Shown: positions 59,201 through 64,000 of the stretch, in pieces
Position numbering within the stretch: the stretch's first letter is position 1
Layout of the letters: each line of letters opens with the position of its first letter
Assembly (NCBI RefSeq): GCF_900129545.1
Contig: NZ_FQWB01000002.1
Coordinates: 124,001-188,000 of the forward strand
Source: Flavobacterium fluvii
Lineage (GTDB): Bacteria; Bacteroidota; Bacteroidia; Flavobacteriales; Flavobacteriaceae
Direction: 5' to 3'
Length of the DNA stretch: 64,000 nucleotides
The notes under the pieces: generated by a model
Told to the model about the DNA's origin: nothing
The model's input: only the letters and a program-made list of their open reading frames with translations
Databases searched by the model: none
Made by a program: the position numbers and the translations under genes

Positions 59201-60977
59201 CCGTGCCACTGGTATCTGTTGTTTTGCTGTCAGCGATTGTAGGATTACCAGTTGTATTCCAGCAAATACCTTCTGCAGCAATTGCAGCACCACCATTATC
59301 GGAAACAACTCCACCTGCTACGGCTGTTTCGCCCTTAATTTGAGATGCAGTTGTTGTTGCAAGAATTGGTATTGTTGCCGGTAATGTGTTAAAAGTAAGC
59401 TCATCACCGTAAGCAGTACCAGCATTAGTTATGGCATAGGCTCTTATGTGAATAGTCCTGCCGGCAGGCAAATCTGTTAAAGAACACGTAAACGAACCTA
59501 AACCTGACCCACTTGCCACTTTATGGTCGGCTGTAAAAGGAAAAGTTAATGTACTCCAACAAACACCTCGCTCCGTAACAGGACCTTTGTCTCCTGCTGC
59601 GGTAATATTTCCTCCTGCAACTGCAGCATTTTTTTGAATTGAAGAACCGTTTACAGTTGTTAAAGTTGCTTTCGTGCCTGATGGAAAACCTGTAATAGAG
59701 ATATTATCGATATCGGAATCGCTTCCAGATTCATTCGCGATTTTTATACGGTTAACAACAGCATTATTAATGGTTACTGAATTGTTTCCTCTAATGGTGG
59801 TTATTGTTTGAAAAGGAGCCCAAGTAGCACCACCGTCAAGAGAAGTATAAACAGTTAGAGCTCTTGCGCCACGTCCTTCGTCAAAAGTTAGTTTAATTAC
59901 ACCTGAATTTAAAAGAGGAGTGATAACATAAGTGCCATTTTTTGGCACACGTAAACTACTTCCTGAACCATCTACAACATAAGCGGAATTTGTGTTTTTG
60001 AATGAACCATAATAGGTCCAGTCACCTTGATTTGGCACATTAAAAGTAATTTCAGGAATGGCAGTTGCACTTGTAGGCATTATCGCCGAATCTTGAAATG
60101 GTTGTGTCCAATAAGTAAGTAGATCAGCTGGACGTGTCACAAATGATATTTGAGGTCCATAATTGATGCCTTTTGCACTCACGCTATACGCTTTTGCATA
60201 ATAAGTCGTATTTGGTGCCAAACCGTTTAAAGTTGCAGAAAAGGAACCAGTAGTTCCAGAAACAGCTACTTTGGATGAGTTAACATCGATATACCCGGTG
60301 GTGCCATAACAAACGCCACGACTCGTAATAATGTCTCCGCCTGTAGCGGCAATTGTGCCTCCTACTACCGCAGATACATCTTGAAGATCTACTGCTGCGG
60401 TGGTTTGAACAGAAATTGTTGAAGAACCATTACTGGTGATTAAAATATCGTCTAGATAAGTTCCGCCAGTTGAATTGGTGTCAAATTTAATGTACCTGAT
60501 GTTTTGGTTTTCAAGAATTACCTTGCGTTCAGACCAAGTACTTAAGGCTACAAAAACATCAATGTTTGTCCAAACCGTACCAGCCGTAATTACAGCATCT
60601 GTTGTAGAGGAAACGGTAATGGTTCTACTACCAGTTTTTATTACATTGTATGTAAGTACCCCAGCACCATTGTCAAGAATTGGCGTGATCAAAGAATTTG
60701 TTTTTTGAGCCAAAACCAAACAATAGGTACCGGAATTTGCGGTTACAACACCCGTGCTTTGGATATTGTTTTTGGCTGCTGTCCAAGTTCCTGTAGAAGA
60801 AACAATAGGGTTATTTGTATTTGGAGCACTTGCCCATACAGATTGCTCAAAACTTTCGGCAGTATAGGTGTAGCTTTGGGCATGGGATATGAGCCCAATT
60901 AAAAGGAACAAGATTAAAAATCGAATTTTGGTAAAAATGTTGCTGGCACATAAATACCGTAAACGGGTGTAAAACAT
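56298..60977 (-). CDS. Giant multidomain T9SS-secreted pectate lyase, PL1
   Basis: A 1559-residue protein. After a signal peptide ([17 protein letters not shown]) come two jelly-roll-like modules (about 35-185 and 300-440) and four repeats carrying RGVCYG/RGVCWS/EGICWN/RGICWS and TTYYxRAYA motifs. The PL1 helix spans about 740-1075 and shows [37 protein letters not shown] and [18 protein letters not shown]. Two Ig-like modules follow (about 1105-1275), then an alpha/beta domain of unclear identity (about 1280-1480), and a T9SS sorting domain at the end ([17 protein letters not shown]). It is likely a cell-surface or secreted pectinase with binding modules. The smaller PL1 gene follows 66 bases after its stop. 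Confidence 0.9.
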   Translation of the reverse strand: MFYTRLRYLCASNIFTKIRFLILFLLIGLISHAQSYTYTAESFEQSVWASAPNTNNPIVSSTGTWTAAKNNIQSTGVVTANSGTYCLVLAQKTNSLITPILDNGAGVLTYNVIKTGSRTITVSSTTDAVITAGTVWTNIDVFVALSTWSERKVILENQNIRYIKFDTNSTGGTYLDDILITSNGSSTISVQTTAAVDLQDVSAVVGGTIAATGGDIITSRGVCYGTTGYIDVNSSKVAVSGTTGSFSATLNGLAPNTTYYAKAYSVSAKGINYGPQISFVTRPADLLTYWTQPFQDSAIMPTSATAIPEITFNVPNQGDWTYYGSFKNTNSAYVVDGSGSSLRVPKNGTYVITPLLNSGVIKLTFDEGRGARALTVYTSLDGGATWAPFQTITTIRGNNSVTINNAVVNRIKIANESGSDSDIDNISITGFPSGTKATLTTVNGSSIQKNAAVAGGNITAAGDKGPVTERGVCWSTLTFPFTADHKVASGSGLGSFTCSLTDLPAGRTIHIRAYAITNAGTAYGDELTFNTLPATIPILATTTASQIKGETAVAGGVVSDNGGAAIAAEGICWNTTGNPTIADSKTTDTSGTATFSTLLKNLTPNTTYYYRAYATNETTTGYGAVATFTTTAVTLPQVTTLPVSSLLYFKAKGNGEVTNDGNAWTTRGICWSLTPNPTIANNKTVCGVNEGTFTGDMLNLVESTTYYIRAYAINSVGTVYGNEITFTTPASTWLSEPIGYGEGTTGGGTPTASNTITVTNATELEAALKGTKSVILVFGTITLNAPISIVLKNKSLIGLPGATIYNTERLIPEKTGNISLGAGSHNVIIRNILFKGAGAYDVDGNDLISNYGCTKLWVDHCEFQDGVDDSFDNTGSADDVTISWCKFSNLIPYKSGGPGGSSDHRFANLIGGGDEAFPADGHYSVTFQNVYYGAGIVARMARARNADVHYLNSYWNSPVASDNIGFTGGVNGSTLYLESSVFSGVGDAVQLDGPQPQSVLFYDTTYGGLPLTKPNYGDAVDAGLATPPTYDYKPMNRTDVVAAVSSTSCGAGATLLVSAEGIITSNCTPSPILTSTANTIQDVFTGNAITTITYIWGGTATGASVSGLPAGLTSVVNPTNKTLIISGTPTVDGTYTVATTGGTAGVTSKQGTITITSIPPPTVTTPANKSQTVVVGTAIDPIVYTWGGGATDLNVTALPSGITSAKDSGNKTLTLSGIPTALSTYTVTTVGGTGVSVSVSGTIKLKATAIVPKVAYVTNSSSISYVNDSKIFPALNSNIYMDVTEVSTATVKPAGFYDAYDLVIFSEVSGSTDAGIAQLKGLNKPFIMMKVHSYKMDAAAWSWASSGYGQEAYETNLVVANKTHPMFKDVTWINGNEVQVLSAVDGAKGITYMNPASFNSVSGGIITSLASVKGFSSNVSIFEVPAGTNISGTLIPQKFIQIGLNSASYANVTDDGVSIVKNAAYYLLNVTLGINNPVDKKTDEIQLYPTLAKDVVYIKSAESEIKSVQIYSMDGRQLENLTINDLSAELNLSGFKNGMYLVLIKTANGETIRKVLVTK

Positions 60978-61129
60978 AGGTTGGTTTTTTGTTAGGTTAA
61001 TAATTGTTGCAAACCTCCAAATAAACCATTAATAATGCATTAAAATTTCGGAAATAGACTGGTACAAATCGGAATTCGCACCAATGATAGAGTGTTAAAT
61101 ATTGTAAATGAACGATTAAGGTTGAAGTG

Positions 61130-64000
61130 TCAAGATTTAAGAGAGTTGATAAAATCTGTAGGCGATGTCTGGTATTGTTTTTGAAAACACTTGCTAAAAT
61201 AGCTTGGACTGGAAAAACCCACTTCGTATGCCACTTCTGAAATAGTCAGTTTTTGTTCTATCAAAAGTTCTGAAGCTCGTTTCAAACGCATTTTTTGAAT
61301 GAGTTCAACGGGCTTGAATTCGGTTAAAGATTGAATTTTATTTAGCAAATGTCTGCTGCTTAAACCAATTTCAGAACTTAATACATCCACATTAAAATCA
61401 GGTTCGCTCATGTTGGCTTCGATTATGGCAATGACTTTTTTCAGGAATTCAGAATCAACTTTGGTTTCGATTTTTGTTGATGGTAGTTGCAATAAATTTT
61501 TGCTGAATTGCTCTTTCAATGTTTTTCGAATCTCGACTAGATTCAGTATTCTAGCTTTAAGCAATGTTATGCTAAATGGTTTCAGCAGATAATCATCGGC
61601 TCCGGATTTATAGCCGTCCAGATAGTGTTCTTCTGTTGAACGTGAGGTTAACAAAATTACGGGAATATGGTTGATTAGTTCATCATTTTTTATGGCTTTG
61701 CATAGCTCAATTCCATTCATTTCAGGCATCATTACATCGCTGATAATTAAATCCGGCAAGATTTCCAATGCTTTTTCCAGTCCTTTTTTTCCGTCTGAAG
61801 CCAGCGTAATCATAAAATCATCACTTAATGATTGATAGACAAACTGGCGCAGTTCCTCGTTGTCATCTACAAACAAAACACTTGGTTTGTGTTTTTCATT
61901 CTTCGATTTGGGAGGTTTGTTATTTGCTTCTTCTGAACAGCTATTAGCGATAGTATTTAAGGATGGTAAAGAACTGTTTAGTTGTGGATTGTTATTTTCA
62001 TCCTTTTGCAATGAATCAGATTTAAGTGGAAGTATTACCTCAAAACACGTTCGATAACCTTCATTATTGTCAGGTTGAATCAGTATGACTTTTATTGAAC
62101 CTGAATGCAACTCAACCAGGTTTTTGACAAAAGACAAACCAATTCCTGTTCCTTGGTTAGAAAATGTTATGCCCGACGGAGCTTGGTAAAATGGTTCAAA
62201 TATCTTTTCGGTTTCTGAAGGATCAATTCCGATACCGGTATCCATTACCTTGATTTTATAATTGGTGCCTGCAAGTTCAATTGAAAGTTTTACTTTTCCG
62301 CCTTCGGGAGAAAATTTTATGGCATTGGAAATAAGATTGATAATTATTTTTTCCAATTTATCCTCATCAAACCAAGCATCAATTTTTTCAACCTTTTTAT
62401 CAAACAGTAATTCAATATTTTGTTTTTCGGCAAAAAGCTTAAAACTAAAATAGAGTTCTTCCAGAAAGACCACAACATCACCTTGACTTTCTCTCAAAGG
62501 CATTTGTCCGGATTCCAGTTTACGAAAATCCATTAATTGATTAATTAACTTCAAAAGTCTGTTGGAATTTCGTTCAATGGTATTCAAATCATCCTTTGTT
62601 GAGGTATTGAATTCTTGAGTGGATTGTTGTAGAATGCGGCTAATATTACCCGTAATTAAAGTAAGTGGTGTTCGGAATTCATGCGAAATATTGGTAAAGA
62701 AGCGCATCTTGGCATTCATTCCCTCCATTTCTCGTTGGTTTTGTTCCACTATTTGTTCTTTTTGAACTTCCAGTTTGTCTTTCGACAGGGCCAATTTTTG
62801 GTTCAATCGTGACAATTGGTAATTTCGATTGTGGATACGCTTTTGATAAATTATTACAACCACGATGAAAAGGATAATTAATAAAATGAACCAGATTTGT
62901 TTCCAAATAGGAGGCGATACAACAAACTCAATTTTGGCAGGGGTATCATCAATATTAAAGTCCAAATCTCGGGATCGGACTTCAAAGGTGTATTTGCCGT
63001 CGGTCAGTCCGTAATAAGTGAAATAGTTTTTTTCCAGAAACGGAGACCATGCTCCATTATTCAAACGGTAGGAGTAGGAAAGTCTTTCTGTTGGAGTAGT
63101 ATTGAAATAATCTTTGCCGGACCAATCAATCACGATGCTGCTCAAATACGGAATTGTATTGGGTTTTGTTATTATGTTGGTTTCCGGTAAGTTGTGATCT
63201 GGTTTGTAGTTGTAAGAAAAGAAATTCTGTTTTACATCATTGCCCAATAGGTTGTTGGTTAATGTTCTTCTTTTCCATTCCCGCACGGATTTATTGACCC
63301 ATAAAGATCCATTCAAATCTAAAAAAAGTTCGCCTCCCTCTCTTGTAAAAGTCATTTGTCCTGAAAAAACACTGTTAGCCCAATTTACACCATCATACCT
63401 GCAAAAACCCTTGTCTGTGGCTACCCAAATATTTTTATTATTTATAGGCAAAATACTTATGATGGCATTGCTAAGCAATCCATTTTCCCTGTTATAATTT
63501 TGCCATTGGCGTCCATCAAAACTAAATACGCCATAATAGCGTGATCCAATCCACATTTTTCCGTTGGGTAAAGTACTGATGTATTCCTGATATTGAAACT
63601 GTTCTACGGGTTTGTCGTATCGTTTCCATTGATGTCCATCAAATGATGCTAAGTGGCTTCCTCCAACCCAAATACGTCCATCTTTTGACTGACCAATACC
63701 ATAAGCATTATACATTTCCGTACTTTGACTTGCAGGATAATGAACTACTTTATAGGTGCCATCATGAAATTGGTAGCATAGCACACCAGCTTTTTCACCT
63801 TTTTCAACACGAATGTCAACAGCAGCTCCAAACCAGACATTACCGGATCTGTCTTCGAAAGCAGAGCGGTAGTCAATTCCCCACGATAAATTGGGGTAAA
63901 GATTCATTGTCCATTTTCCTTCTATGCAATTGGCAATGGCAGCAGTTTTATTGTGACTGCCAACAACCCATAATTGTTTATTTCGGGTTAAAAATACTTT
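61130..64000 (-). CDS. Hybrid two-component system regulator (propeller/Y_Y_Y/HisKA/REC/AraC), N-terminus cut by window end
   Basis: The frame is open to base 64000, so the start is outside the window; 956 residues are visible. They show beta-propeller repeats (NVWFGAAVDIR, GRIWVGGSHLASFDGHQWKR, NIWVATDKGFCRYDG), a Y_Y_Y-type domain (YSYRLNNGAWSPF), one membrane segment (IWKQIWFILLIILFIVVVII), HisKA (FTNISHEFRTPLTLITGN), HATPase (MDTGIGIDPSETEKI), REC (VLFVDDNEELRQF, ISDVMMPEMNG) and an AraC helix-turn-helix (ISEVAYEVGFSSPSYFSKCF). Such regulators sense oligosaccharides in the periplasm and activate polysaccharide-utilisation loci; pectin-derived oligosaccharides are likely here. Confidence 0.93.
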   Translation of the reverse strand, partial: KVFLTRNKQLWVVGSHNKTAAIANCIEGKWTMNLYPNLSWGIDYRSAFEDRSGNVWFGAAVDIRVEKGEKAGVLCYQFHDGTYKVVHYPASQSTEMYNAYGIGQSKDGRIWVGGSHLASFDGHQWKRYDKPVEQFQYQEYISTLPNGKMWIGSRYYGVFSFDGRQWQNYNRENGLLSNAIISILPINNKNIWVATDKGFCRYDGVNWANSVFSGQMTFTREGGELFLDLNGSLWVNKSVREWKRRTLTNNLLGNDVKQNFFSYNYKPDHNLPETNIITKPNTIPYLSSIVIDWSGKDYFNTTPTERLSYSYRLNNGAWSPFLEKNYFTYYGLTDGKYTFEVRSRDLDFNIDDTPAKIEFVVSPPIWKQIWFILLIILFIVVVIIYQKRIHNRNYQLSRLNQKLALSKDKLEVQKEQIVEQNQREMEGMNAKMRFFTNISHEFRTPLTLITGNISRILQQSTQEFNTSTKDDLNTIERNSNRLLKLINQLMDFRKLESGQMPLRESQGDVVVFLEELYFSFKLFAEKQNIELLFDKKVEKIDAWFDEDKLEKIIINLISNAIKFSPEGGKVKLSIELAGTNYKIKVMDTGIGIDPSETEKIFEPFYQAPSGITFSNQGTGIGLSFVKNLVELHSGSIKVILIQPDNNEGYRTCFEVILPLKSDSLQKDENNNPQLNSSLPSLNTIANSCSEEANNKPPKSKNEKHKPSVLFVDDNEELRQFVYQSLSDDFMITLASDGKKGLEKALEILPDLIISDVMMPEMNGIELCKAIKNDELINHIPVILLTSRSTEEHYLDGYKSGADDYLLKPFSITLLKARILNLVEIRKTLKEQFSKNLLQLPSTKIETKVDSEFLKKVIAIIEANMSEPDFNVDVLSSEIGLSSRHLLNKIQSLTEFKPVELIQKMRLKRASELLIEQKLTISEVAYEVGFSSPSYFSKCFQKQYQTSPTDFINSLKS

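Overview
The window looks like a chromosomal segment of a Flavobacterium-type member of the Bacteroidetes (Flavobacteriaceae). It is AT-rich. Starts lack Shine-Dalgarno sequences, and several promoters fit the flavobacterial pattern TTG-N17-23-TAnnTTTG. There are two type IX secretion (T9SS) C-terminal sorting domains, a hybrid two-component regulator of the propeller/Y_Y_Y/AraC type, an LpxK gene and a DUF4494 gene. No rRNA, tRNA, CRISPR array, transposase or phage gene was seen.

Layout. 1-31 kb is mainly housekeeping: a truncated secreted protein, ffh, folD, an ABC exporter operon with its own GntR regulator and a candidate operator, a large outer-membrane beta-barrel protein, a 23S rRNA pseudouridine synthase, an alpha/beta hydrolase, a zinc-ribbon-type coiled-coil protein that has lost its cysteines, a NIF3/DUF34 protein, lpxK, a purine nucleoside phosphorylase, a TPR hybrid histidine kinase, gapA, lipA and a DUF4494 gene. 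A complete tryptophan operon (trpE-G-[cytochrome c lipoprotein]-D-C-F-B-[GGCT]-A) runs on the minus strand from about 29.8 to 21.5 kb. It is preceded by what I read as a full ribosome-mediated attenuator: an 18-residue leader peptide with three consecutive Trp codons, mutually exclusive hairpins, and an intrinsic terminator before trpE. Next to it lies a marR-nitroreductase-YceI operon with three operator-like repeats in its promoter.

32-64 kb is a sugar and pectin region. It holds a GapN-like aldehyde dehydrogenase, an SDR plus FAH-family hydrolase pair of the deoxyketo-acid type, and a GntR-headed regulator with a LacI-like sensor domain. These are followed by rhaT, the fused aldolase/dehydrogenase rhaEW, rhaI and a rhamnulokinase-like FGGY kinase. 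Then come lutA, a GH28 enzyme, lutB and lutC, two tandem MG2-like secreted proteins, two large T9SS-sorted PL1 pectate lyases, and a hybrid two-component regulator cut by the window end. Read together: secreted PL1 and GH28 enzymes open pectin/rhamnogalacturonan; rhamnose enters by RhaT and is isomerised, phosphorylated and cleaved to DHAP and L-lactaldehyde; RhaEW oxidises the aldehyde to L-lactate; and LutABC turns lactate into pyruvate.

Intergenic spaces carry many long, often perfect inverted repeats. Some are clear terminators; others look like a family of flavobacterial intergenic repeat elements. The strongest candidate for an under-described system is the trp leader attenuator.
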